A DNA stretch of 64,000 nt from Blautia_A aquisgranensis. Its GTDB lineage: Bacteria; Bacillota; Clostridia; Lachnospirales; Lachnospiraceae. The stretch's first letter is position 1. Each line of letters starts with the position of its first letter. Positions 1-7,613 of this stretch are shown here, in pieces. A program made the position numbers and the translations under genes. Location: contig NZ_JBBMEJ010000004.1 of assembly GCF_040096615.1 (NCBI RefSeq), positions 62,001-126,000 on the forward strand, given 5' to 3'. The notes under the pieces were generated by a model. The model had not been told where the DNA came from, did not search any database, and saw nothing but the letters and a program-made list of their open reading frames with translations.

Positions 1-912
1 CTGTCTCATACTCTTCCTGTACTTATGCGGCGAAACCTTATTGGACTGCTGAAACTTCTTTATAAAATAGCTTGTACTGTTAAATCCCACCTGCATGGCT
101 ATCTCCGTAACAGGCGCATCGGAATGGGTAAGAAGATATTTCGCCTTCTCCATACGAAAATCATTGATGTACTCCACAAGCGTTTTTCCTGTGTACTGCC
201 GGAAAAGCTTCATAAAATAGTACTCACTGTAATTGGACAACCCGGAAAGCTCCGAAACAGTAAGATTCTCCTGATAGTGAAGACTTATATGATCAAGCAC
301 CTCTTTTACAGCCGCGAGGCTTTTATTCTGCTCTGTGCTTACCGGAATAATATAGTGCTCCGTCAGCATCTCATAGAAAAAATCAAAAAACAGCATTTTC
401 AGCTTCATATAAAAATACGGCTTCTTCTCCGTATGGCAGCTATGTATTTCCAGAAAAATCCTCCGCAATTTCTCATAACCGGAATCTCCTTCTTCGATAT
501 GATGGCAGAATTCTGCCCTGTTTTCCGTAAGCGGCGTCACTACGCATTCCTGGCAGATATCCCCCGGCTGTCCTGCCAGAAATCCCAGACTGAACACGAC
601 ACTCTTATAATAGAGAGGATTCTTGAGATCGGTTCGCATACTGTGGAGAACTCCACAGTTCACGATCAGGATGTCCCCTTTTTTCAGACGGATACTTTCC
701 CTGTTCAGTCTGGCAAAACCGCTGCCTTTTTCAATATACATGATCTCCATCTCACTGTGCCAGTGGTCATACAGCGCATGAAAGATCTCGCAGTTTCCCG
801 TATAGGTTTCCACCGGCAGTTCAAAAGAACCGTGCGGACTTAATTCTTTAAGATTATCATCCACTTCCGATACGTGGAGCGGATTTTTTTCGGATGTGTT
901 TGTTTCCGGCAT
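1..912 (-). CDS. AraC-family transcriptional regulator (3' end cut by window edge)
   Basis: The reverse strand is open for 304 codons from ATG 912 to the first base of the window with no stop, so the C-terminal end is missing by a few residues at most. The N-terminal part (about residues 25-110) has a cupin-like arm pattern (HWHSEMEIMYIEKGSG, then KKGDILIVNCGVLHSM), typical of AraC proteins that sense a sugar or small ligand. The last 100 residues are a double helix-turn-helix (LTVSELSGLSNYSEYYFMKL, then TEIAMQVGFNSTSYFIKKF). The ATG is preceded by GGAGGAAAATCATAAAT. It is divergent from the alcohol dehydrogenase at 1146 and could control it, but the ligand cannot be read from sequence. Seen: domains. 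Inferred: target. Confidence 0.9.
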   Translation of the reverse strand, partial: MPETNTSEKNPLHVSEVDDNLKELSPHGSFELPVETYTGNCEIFHALYDHWHSEMEIMYIEKGSGFARLNRESIRLKKGDILIVNCGVLHSMRTDLKNPLYYKSVVFSLGFLAGQPGDICQECVVTPLTENRAEFCHHIEEGDSGYEKLRRIFLEIHSCHTEKKPYFYMKLKMLFFDFFYEMLTEHYIIPVSTEQNKSLAAVKEVLDHISLHYQENLTVSELSGLSNYSEYYFMKLFRQYTGKTLVEYINDFRMEKAKYLLTHSDAPVTEIAMQVGFNSTSYFIKKFQQSNKVSPHKYRKSMRQ

Positions 913-1072
913 ATTTATGATTTTCCTCCATATCTGCAGGCTTCTGCGCCTGAATATGTTCCTGTGATTGCTGTAACTTATTTTAGTCTAACGGATATTC
1001 AGAGACATGACAATATTATATTTAGAGCTTTTGTATTTTATGCCACTGTTTATTATGTGCTGCACAGAAATC

Positions 1073-1101
1073 TTGACTTTTCCACTCTCAACTGCTATAT
1101 A
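1073..1101 (+). promoter_or_regulatory. Sigma-A promoter of the adh-aldh pair
   Basis: TTGACT at 1073-1078 and TATATA at 1096-1101 are separated by 17 bases. Transcription would begin about 40 bases before the ATG at 1146, which has AAGGAATAG as ribosome binding site. The 233-base gap also serves the divergent AraC gene. Confidence 0.65.
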
Positions 1102-1145
1102 TAATATTTGAAATAAAATAATTTGATTATAAAAGGAATAGAAAC

Positions 1146-2360
1146 ATGAATCCATTAAAAAAAGCTTACTGCCGCATTTTCCAGAATGTGTTCAAATTTG
1201 CGCTTCCGGTGCTGCCTTACCGCAATCCGAAGATCATTGGAAGCGTCAAGGGAATCCCGGAAGTTCTGGAAAAAAGAGGCTATAATAATGTACTGATCAT
1301 CACAGACGCAGGCATCCGTAAATTAGGACTTACCGAACGTCTTGAAAAAACTCTGAAACGTAACTGCATCGCCTATCAGATCTACGACAAAACAGTTGCC
1401 AACCCGACTACTGTCAATGTAGATGAGGCACTTCACATGTACCTGGACAATGACTGCCAGGCCATCATCGGTTTCGGCGGCGGCTCCAGCATGGACTGTG
1501 CAAAAGCTACTGCTGCCCGCATTGCAAAACCGCACCAGTCCCTGGCACAGATGAAAGGAATCCTGAAAATCCATAAAAAGCTTCCGCTTCTCATCGCCAT
1601 TCCTACCACTGCTGGTACCGGAAGCGAGACGACCCTTGCCGCAGTAATCACAGATGCCCAGACCCGGCATAAATATGCGATCAATGATTTTCCTCTGATC
1701 CCACGGTATGCAGTCCTGGACCCGAAAGTAACTTTAAGCCTTCCACCGTTTATCACAGCTACAACCGGTATGGATGCACTTACCCATGCGGTGGAAGCCT
1801 ACATCGGAAACTCCACCACACCAGGCACCCGGAAAAACGCTCTGGATGCCGTAAAGCTGATCTTCGAAAACCTTGACACTGCCTACACAGACGGCAGCAA
1901 TGTGGATGCAAGGCGAAACATGCTCCGTGCCTCCTATTTCGCAGGCTGTGCTTTTACAAAATCCTATGTAGGATATATCCACGCAGTGGCACATTCTCTG
2001 GGCGGAAAATACAATGTTCCTCATGGACTGGCCAATGCCGTGATCCTGCCCATGGTCCTGGAAACCTATGGCGACTCCATCACACATAAGCTCCGTGACC
2101 TGGCAGTGGCAGCAGAACTCTGCGATAAAAATGAGGATGACAAAACTGCTGCCCGCATGTTTATCGACGCAGTAAAAGCTATGAAAAAACGCTTCGGCAT
2201 TGGCGACTATATCCCGGAAATCCAGGAAACCGATATTCCGGAGCTGGCTCACTATGCAGATAAGGAAGCCAATCCGCTGTATCCGGTTCCTGTGCTCATG
2301 GACGCCAGTGAACTGGAGACCTTGTATTACCAGCTGATGCCACCAGTTTCCGAACAATAA
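1146..2360 (+). CDS. Iron-containing alcohol dehydrogenase (group III)
   Basis: 404 residues, normal for the family. It should catalyse NAD(P)-dependent interconversion of an alcohol and an aldehyde in the cytoplasm. The dinucleotide-binding loop GGGSSMDC lies at residues 111-118 and PTTAGTGSE at about 153-161. The four metal ligands align with those of lactaldehyde reductase FucO: Asp210 and His214 (MDALTHAVEAY), His279 (HAVAHSLGG) and His293 (VPHGLANAV). A class 3 aldehyde dehydrogenase follows 39 bases downstream on the same strand, so the pair may interconvert an alcohol, its aldehyde and the acid. Between them TCTGC-CAG-GCAGA followed by six T could act as a weak attenuator. Physiological substrate unknown. 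Confidence 0.92.
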   Translation: MNPLKKAYCRIFQNVFKFALPVLPYRNPKIIGSVKGIPEVLEKRGYNNVLIITDAGIRKLGLTERLEKTLKRNCIAYQIYDKTVANPTTVNVDEALHMYLDNDCQAIIGFGGGSSMDCAKATAARIAKPHQSLAQMKGILKIHKKLPLLIAIPTTAGTGSETTLAAVITDAQTRHKYAINDFPLIPRYAVLDPKVTLSLPPFITATTGMDALTHAVEAYIGNSTTPGTRKNALDAVKLIFENLDTAYTDGSNVDARRNMLRASYFAGCAFTKSYVGYIHAVAHSLGGKYNVPHGLANAVILPMVLETYGDSITHKLRDLAVAAELCDKNEDDKTAARMFIDAVKAMKKRFGIGDYIPEIQETDIPELAHYADKEANPLYPVPVLMDASELETLYYQLMPPVSEQ

Positions 2361-2399
2361 ATTCTGCCAGGCAGATTTTTTAGAAAGGACTTCATCTCC

Positions 2400-3779
2400 A
2401 TGGAAAAAGAACAGATCACCCAGCTTTTAAATAAACAGCGCCAGTATTTTTATTCCGGCGCAACCCTCAACATTGATTTTCGCATAGGTGCCCTCAAACG
2501 TCTCCGGGCAGCGATTCAAAGACACGAAGACCAGATCAACGCAGCCCTGAAAAAAGATCTGGGAAAAAGCAATTTCGAAAGCTATATGTGTGAAACCGGT
2601 CTGGTTCTCTCCGAGATCACACACATGCTGAAAAACATCCGCTCCTATGCAAAGGAACAAACCGTTCCCACTCCGCTGGCACAGTTCCACTCCCACAGTT
2701 TCCGCAAACCATCCCCATATGGCGTGGTTCTTATCATGAGTCCATGGAACTATCCGTTCCTTCTCACAATCGAGCCTCTGGTAGATGCCATTGCAGCCGG
2801 AAACACTGCCATTCTAAAACCAAGTGCTTACTCACCGGCTACAAGCGAAGTGATCCGCCTTCTGATCCACGAATGTTTTGATGAAAAATATGTTGCCACT
2901 GTCACAGGTGGACGCGCGGAAAACACTCATCTTCTCAGCCTGCATTTTGATTATATCTTCTTTACAGGAAGCCAGTCTGTAGGAAAAGAAGTTATGCGAA
3001 AGGCTTCTGAATACCTTACCCCAGTTACTCTGGAGCTCGGCGGAAAAAGCCCCTGCATTGTGGATAAGACCGCTAATCTCCGCCTTGCAGCAAAACGTAT
3101 CGTATTCGGCAAGTTCCTGAACTGCGGACAGACCTGCGTAGCACCGGACTATATCTACTGTGATCCTGAGATCAAAGATGCCCTGGTTGCAGAGCTTCGC
3201 AGACAGATTACTCGTCAATATGGAAAAGAACCGCTCAAAAACCGGGACTATGGAAAGATCATCAATGAAAAGCATTTCGACCGCATTACCGGACTTATTG
3301 ATTCCTCCAAGCTCATATGTGGTGGCAAAACAAACCGCGAAACACTTCAGATCGAGCCTACGATCATGGATCGTGTGACTTTCGATGATCCGGTCATGCA
3401 GCAGGAAATCTTCGGCCCGGTACTTCCGGTTCTTACCTACGATTCTCTCGGAAGTGCTGTTGCAAAGATCAATTCCATGGCACACCCGCTGGCCCTCTAC
3501 ATCTTCACTGACGACGAAAAAAACGCCCGGGAAGTAACTTCCCGGTGCGGTTTCGGTGGTGGCTGTATCAATGATGTACTGATTCACCTTGCCACCAGCA
3601 CCATGGGCTTTGGCGGCTTCGGTGAAAGCGGTATGGGATCCTATCACGGAATCGACGGATTCCGGACATTCTCCCATTATAAGAGTATTGTAGATAAAAA
3701 GACCTGGATTGATCTGCCTATGCGGTATCAGCGGTATAGGAAGATTTATGAGAAGATGGTGCGGGTTTTTATGCGGTAG
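2400..3779 (+). CDS. Aldehyde dehydrogenase, class 3 type
   Basis: 459 residues, the short length of ALDH3-like enzymes (B. subtilis YwdH type). It oxidises aldehydes to acids with NAD(P). Visible: MSPWNYPF with the oxyanion Asn117, the general base in LELGGKSP (Glu212), the catalytic nucleophile Cys246 in NCGQTC, and the E-I-F-G-P motif near 338-342. The C-terminal segment (FGESGMGSYHGIDGFRTFSH) is characteristic of class 3. It is probably co-transcribed with the upstream alcohol dehydrogenase. The ribosome binding site is AGAAAGGA. A stem-loop GGGAATGGG/CCCTTCCC at 3780-3803 lies just past the stop and separates it from the convergent BIG2 gene, but it lacks a T run. Confidence 0.92.
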   Translation: MEKEQITQLLNKQRQYFYSGATLNIDFRIGALKRLRAAIQRHEDQINAALKKDLGKSNFESYMCETGLVLSEITHMLKNIRSYAKEQTVPTPLAQFHSHSFRKPSPYGVVLIMSPWNYPFLLTIEPLVDAIAAGNTAILKPSAYSPATSEVIRLLIHECFDEKYVATVTGGRAENTHLLSLHFDYIFFTGSQSVGKEVMRKASEYLTPVTLELGGKSPCIVDKTANLRLAAKRIVFGKFLNCGQTCVAPDYIYCDPEIKDALVAELRRQITRQYGKEPLKNRDYGKIINEKHFDRITGLIDSSKLICGGKTNRETLQIEPTIMDRVTFDDPVMQQEIFGPVLPVLTYDSLGSAVAKINSMAHPLALYIFTDDEKNAREVTSRCGFGGGCINDVLIHLATSTMGFGGFGESGMGSYHGIDGFRTFSHYKSIVDKKTWIDLPMRYQRYRKIYEKMVRVFMR

Positions 3780-3803
3780 GGGAATGGGCTTCTCACCCTT
3801 CCC

Positions 3804-5021
3804 TTACCATATGTTAAGTGTACAATAATCATGCAATGGTGATTTAACTACTCCATACCATTTTGAGGCTGGAACATAATTTGCAGGTGCATGTGTTTGT
3901 GTTACATGATAATTTGCATTTATATCGACACAGCCTTCAAAATTAATAGCTGAACCATTTGGCACTCTCTCAGATTTATAATCACCATTTTTCTTATAAA
4001 GAACACTTATATAATCCAGGACATAACCTGATTTCATTTTTATAAACACTTTGTGAGTTCCCGTAATACTTGCTGATTCTAAATCACTTCCCACGAATTC
4101 TTTTTCAAAATTTTGATTTCCAATTTTGAATACTGCAAATGGCGAAGGTTTTTTGGCTACATTAATCTTGCACGATAAGCTATATGTTTTATTGTTCTGG
4201 ATTACTTTAAATGAAATAGTCGAAGTCTCTCCCAATAACTTAACATCATATCCGTTTGCAGAAACTTGTATTGCATCCAGTTCTTCCCTTTTTTCTGCTT
4301 TTATTTTGGGATTTGTTGATTTTACATCCGTAACTTTTGCATTTTTATCCAGATTTTTTATATAAATAAAGCATTCCGGAAGCTGTATAATTCTATCTCC
4401 CCTTATATACACTGTCTGTTTATCCACACAAACCGGAACTTTGCCTGTTACAACATTTTTTTGCTTAACAGTCACTTTACAGCTGTACTTTTTACCGGAA
4501 ACTGTTGCGGTTACAGTCGCTGTTCCTACTGCTTTTGCGGTGATTTTTCCTTTGCTGTTTACAGATACTACTGAAATTTTCGATGATTTCCAGACTACCT
4601 TCTGCTTTGTATCTGTCATTTTCAGTGTATAGCTTCCGTTTTTATATAAAGTTAATGCCGTTTTACTGATTCTTGGTGTCTCTACCTGGATTTTGCAGTT
4701 ATACTTTTTGTTACCTGCTTTTGCAGTAATTGTAGCTGTACCTTTTGCTCTTGCAGTAACCTTTCCTGTAGAGCTTACACTGGCTACCTTCTTGTTTGAA
4801 GAACTCCAGACAACCTTTCCCTTGGTACCGGTGAGCTTCAGCTGTACAGCCTGTCCTTTTATTAAAGTTGCTTTTGTTTTGTTTAATTTAACATTGGTTG
4901 CAGCCTCAACAACAGACACCTGTCCCGGTAAAGCAGATGAAAATACCGGTGATATTCCAAGTATGAGCATTGCAATTAATAACAGCTTGAATCTGGATTT
5001 TGGTTTGTTTTTAGTTTTCAT
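3804..5021 (-). CDS. Secreted BIG2-domain protein
   Basis: 405 residues with a positively charged N terminus and hydrophobic segment (FKLLLIAMLILGISPVFSSA) that looks like a signal peptide, then two bacterial Ig-like group 2 domains at about 43-115 and 117-190 (motifs VVWSSSNKKVASVSSTGKVT and VVWKSSKISVVSVNSKGKIT). The remaining 210 residues I do not recognise. No LPXTG motif or C-terminal transmembrane helix is visible, so anchoring is unclear. It is the last leftward gene of the accessory island, 155 bases after the ABC exporter. TATAAT-like bases about 40 upstream of the AAAGGGAGGA ribosome binding site suggest it can have its own promoter. Likely role in adhesion or cell-surface structure (inference). 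Confidence 0.85.
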   Translation of the reverse strand: MKTKNKPKSRFKLLLIAMLILGISPVFSSALPGQVSVVEAATNVKLNKTKATLIKGQAVQLKLTGTKGKVVWSSSNKKVASVSSTGKVTARAKGTATITAKAGNKKYNCKIQVETPRISKTALTLYKNGSYTLKMTDTKQKVVWKSSKISVVSVNSKGKITAKAVGTATVTATVSGKKYSCKVTVKQKNVVTGKVPVCVDKQTVYIRGDRIIQLPECFIYIKNLDKNAKVTDVKSTNPKIKAEKREELDAIQVSANGYDVKLLGETSTISFKVIQNNKTYSLSCKINVAKKPSPFAVFKIGNQNFEKEFVGSDLESASITGTHKVFIKMKSGYVLDYISVLYKKNGDYKSERVPNGSAINFEGCVDINANYHVTQTHAPANYVPASKWYGVVKSPLHDYCTLNIW

Positions 5022-5176
5022 GCTTTTTGTCCTCCCTTTATTGAATCGTAATTATACAGCAGTTATTAGTAACCGTTTACTTATTTCACCCCGCTTTCTG
5101 TTAAGGTATATTTTTGTACCTACATCTTATAATCCATACATCCCCCCTTTCGTTCCCAAACCAGAATAATCTCTTC

Positions 5177-6904
5177 TCAAAAACCCTCCTTCTCACCAAT
5201 ATTACTCTGGAAAATTCCATCTTTTGAAAATACAATTTCCTTGTCAAAAAATTCTTTTTGATCCATGCGATGAGTTACCATCAACACTGTCTTATCTGTC
5301 ATCTGACGCAAATTTTCCAAAAGTTTCACTGCCGTTGATTCATCCAATGCACTGGTCGCCTCATCCAATATAAGAATTGGATGTTCAGAAAATATCGCAC
5401 GCGCAATTGCAATACGTTGCATTTGTCCTTCCGAAAGCCCTTTTCCATGTTCTCCTAATAAAGTATCCAAACCTTTATCCAGTTTTCGCACAAACTCATC
5501 TGCACACGCAATCTGAAGTGCACGTTGAATACGTTCTTCCTCTTTTTCCTTCTTCGAATCCCCAAACGCTATGATTTCCCGGATAGTCCCGGACAGTAAC
5601 TGATTTCCCTGTGGAACATATGCGAACAGGCTTCGCCATTTTCCTGTAAGAAGTTGAGAACTTTTTTCAGTTTTTAATAACTGTATCCCTGAATCCAACG
5701 GATAAAGGCACATGAGCAACTTCAGAATCGTACTTTTTCCACATCCGGACGGGCCTGTAAAAACAATATATTCTCCTTTTTCAACAGTCAGATTCATATT
5801 TTTTAATACAACGGGCATCTGTAGTGTTTCTTCTTTAGTTCGAACCGATGGATGATAAGTAAAACACACATCTTCCATCTGAATCGCCTGAAAATCATTC
5901 TGATAAAATTCCTGAACTATTTCTTCTGAAATCACATCTTTACCGTCATATTCAAAATTTTCAGATTCCATCAGTCTCTCTGCACTTGCCAGCATAGCAT
6001 AATAGCGGGGCAAAAATCCTGTAATATTCGCAAAAGGATTTTGTACCTGTCCAATCAGCTGAATGACTGCCATTAAATTTCCATAACTCATGGTACCTGT
6101 AAGAATTCTGTATCCGCCAAAAACGATTCCCAGCAGATAAACGCCTTTCATAACTATGGAAAATCCAATATTACATAAATTTGAAAAATTACTTCTCTTC
6201 AGCCTGGCGGTTTTATATTTCTCCATTAATTTCTCAGCCTGTACTGCTGTCTGTTTTTCCTTTGCAAAAGTATGTACAATCAGCAAACTTTCCAAACGTT
6301 CCTGTAAAAAAACACGTAGTTCTCCATCTGCTTCCTGAATTCTTTTATGCAAACGTTTTAAAATTTTCCGAAATCCATATGTCAGTAAAATCATAATAAT
6401 TCCACCAGGTACCAGGATATAGAAAAAGAGTGGTTCCAGCCAGATAATTGCCGCCAGAGCTCCAATAAGTCTTACCAACATACTGATTATTCCTGGCACA
6501 ATCTGTGTTATTCCTTCTGCCACTACCATAGTATCTGAAGTCAGTCGATTCATCCATTCACCGGAATGTACTGCTGTTACAGACGCATATTTTCCTGTCA
6601 GAAGTGTAGAAAAAAGTTTCTGTTTAAAACGATTTTCCACAACCGTTTTTGTATATTCATTTATCAAACGATTCGCTGCCGCAAGTATCGTCTGTAATAG
6701 CAAAATTCCGATCAAAAACACAATCGCAATCCAAAATGCTTTCTGTACTCCGGCTACCGCCATATTAATGATACACCGCAAAGCAAAGGCAAACATAATG
6801 CTGAGCACACTCAGTACTGCCTGAAGTATGATCAAAATTCCTACCAGCCATTTTGTTTTTCCAGTCACCTGCAGGAGCCATCTCAATGTACTACTCTTTT
6901 TCAT
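5177..6904 (-). CDS. ABC exporter, fused membrane and ATPase domains
   Basis: 575 residues from ATG 6904; a GTG two codons earlier (6910) is also possible because AAAGGG lies only 5 bases before it. The N-terminal 310 residues carry about six hydrophobic segments of a type I exporter membrane domain. The C-terminal part is an ATPase with Walker A GPSGCGKST, signature LSEGQMQR, Walker B ILILDEATSALD and switch His in MVTHRM. No N-terminal C39 peptidase domain is present, so any leader of a cargo peptide must be cut by another enzyme. Such half-transporters work as dimers and commonly export peptides in RiPP loci. It follows the frameshifted mini BspA-like gene and the 39-residue peptide gene on the same strand, which makes that peptide a candidate cargo (inference). 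Confidence 0.9.
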   Translation of the reverse strand: MKKSSTLRWLLQVTGKTKWLVGILIILQAVLSVLSIMFAFALRCIINMAVAGVQKAFWIAIVFLIGILLLQTILAAANRLINEYTKTVVENRFKQKLFSTLLTGKYASVTAVHSGEWMNRLTSDTMVVAEGITQIVPGIISMLVRLIGALAAIIWLEPLFFYILVPGGIIMILLTYGFRKILKRLHKRIQEADGELRVFLQERLESLLIVHTFAKEKQTAVQAEKLMEKYKTARLKRSNFSNLCNIGFSIVMKGVYLLGIVFGGYRILTGTMSYGNLMAVIQLIGQVQNPFANITGFLPRYYAMLASAERLMESENFEYDGKDVISEEIVQEFYQNDFQAIQMEDVCFTYHPSVRTKEETLQMPVVLKNMNLTVEKGEYIVFTGPSGCGKSTILKLLMCLYPLDSGIQLLKTEKSSQLLTGKWRSLFAYVPQGNQLLSGTIREIIAFGDSKKEKEEERIQRALQIACADEFVRKLDKGLDTLLGEHGKGLSEGQMQRIAIARAIFSEHPILILDEATSALDESTAVKLLENLRQMTDKTVLMVTHRMDQKEFFDKEIVFSKDGIFQSNIGEKEGF

Positions 6905-6975
6905 AAGCACTAATACCCTTTATATGATTTTCTTTATTTATCTGGAATACTCTCTGTCTTCTAAAGCTCAATTTT

Positions 6976-7282
6976 TTAAGCAAAGTATTCTTCCGCAGCT
7001 TTCCAGTATAAATACTCCAGTATAAATACAGCGCCGCTACTGTCTTTTTATTATTTTCACTGGATTTTTCACTGTCCAGAGCTTTATTTACATAGCTTAA
7101 TGCATTGTAATTGCTGATTGTAATATTTCCTGTCATAAAACATGCGTATCTTCGTTTTCGATTTCTTCTGCCGCTTCAAATGTCTCTTCAAAACCAGATT
7201 CATCTTCCGCTGCCAATATCGGTACAGAATTCAACATCAGTCCCATAGCTAAGACTAATGCCAGCATTTTTTTCAGCATCAT
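6976..7282 (-). pseudogene. Frameshifted miniature paralogue of the BspA-like protein
   Basis: Not intact in any frame. It starts at ATG 7282 after GGGAGGATAGGT and encodes a signal peptide nearly identical to that of the giant protein at 7614-11834 (LVLAMGLMLNSVPILAAEDE against LGLALGLVLNSVPVLAAEDE), then an acidic stretch ending EEIENED. It jumps straight to the end of the giant's C-terminal domain (THV, then GNITISNYNALSYVNKALDS). Two lesions break it. One T is missing in the THVF codons near 7140, giving a stop. A 14-base tandem duplication (TATTTATACTGGAG) at about 7003-7030 shifts the ending, which would otherwise be WKAAEEYFA and a stop at 6976. All leucine-rich repeats and the Gly/Ser linker are absent. 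Best explained as a duplicate collapsed by a large internal deletion. Confidence 0.85.
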
Positions 7283-7329
7283 ACCTATCCTCCCTCTTTT
7301 ATACCTTGATTTTCTTTAAATAAAGTTTT

Positions 7330-7352
7330 GGAGAGATATATAATATCTCTCC
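7330..7352 (-). other. Perfect stem-loop between peptide gene and mini paralogue
   Basis: GGAGAGATAT and ATATCTCTCC form a perfect 10-base-pair stem with a 3-base loop. It lies 45 bases downstream of the 39-residue peptide gene. It has no good T run, so it may stabilise or process the peptide mRNA rather than terminate it. Confidence 0.5.
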
Positions 7353-7396
7353 TCCGCTTATTTCTTTATTAATCTTATCTGTGAGTTACCTATTGC

Positions 7397-7516
7397 TTAT
7401 TCCCAATCCATGCTAAGAATATCTGTCTCGTTACTGTCTTTTATTGTATTTGCAGTGGCTACTTCTCCCTCCAGTTCTATTACTTCAAAATCCGGACTTT
7501 CATATGTTTCTTTCAT
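7397..7516 (-). CDS. 39-residue acidic peptide, candidate RiPP precursor
   Basis: A small gene, ATG 7516 to TAA 7397, with GGGGAAAG about 7 bases before the ATG. The product begins MKETYESPDFEVIELEGEV and ends DILSMDWE. The start matches a short-peptide pattern I know from Clostridia (M-K-x-x-Y-x-x-P-x-F-E-V-I-x-L-E), often found beside PqqD-like and HprK-like genes; this is family recollection, not a search result. There is no Cys and no signal peptide. The first 18 residues would serve as a leader and the remainder (Ser, Thr, Asp, Trp-rich) as core. It sits between the giant BspA-like gene and the ABC exporter on one strand, and the modifying genes are upstream in the same direction. Alternatively it is a short regulatory peptide or a chance reading frame. 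Confidence 0.6.
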   Translation of the reverse strand: MKETYESPDFEVIELEGEVATANTIKDSNETDILSMDWE

Positions 7517-7613
7517 TTGTTTCTTTCCCCTTTCATGGTGTTTTTTTTATTTTATGTTCTCGATTCCTGTACAAAAATACATTTATCGTTCACACCTGTT
7601 AAAAATTAATCTT

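Noticed and set aside
25..843. Forward-strand frame of 272 residues at the window start
   Set aside because: It is antisense to a continuous AraC-family gene with recognisable domains.
6891..7282. Attachment site or insertion-sequence scar explaining the broken copy
   Set aside because: No terminal inverted repeats, transposase or target duplication; the structure is explained by duplication and deletion at short homology.
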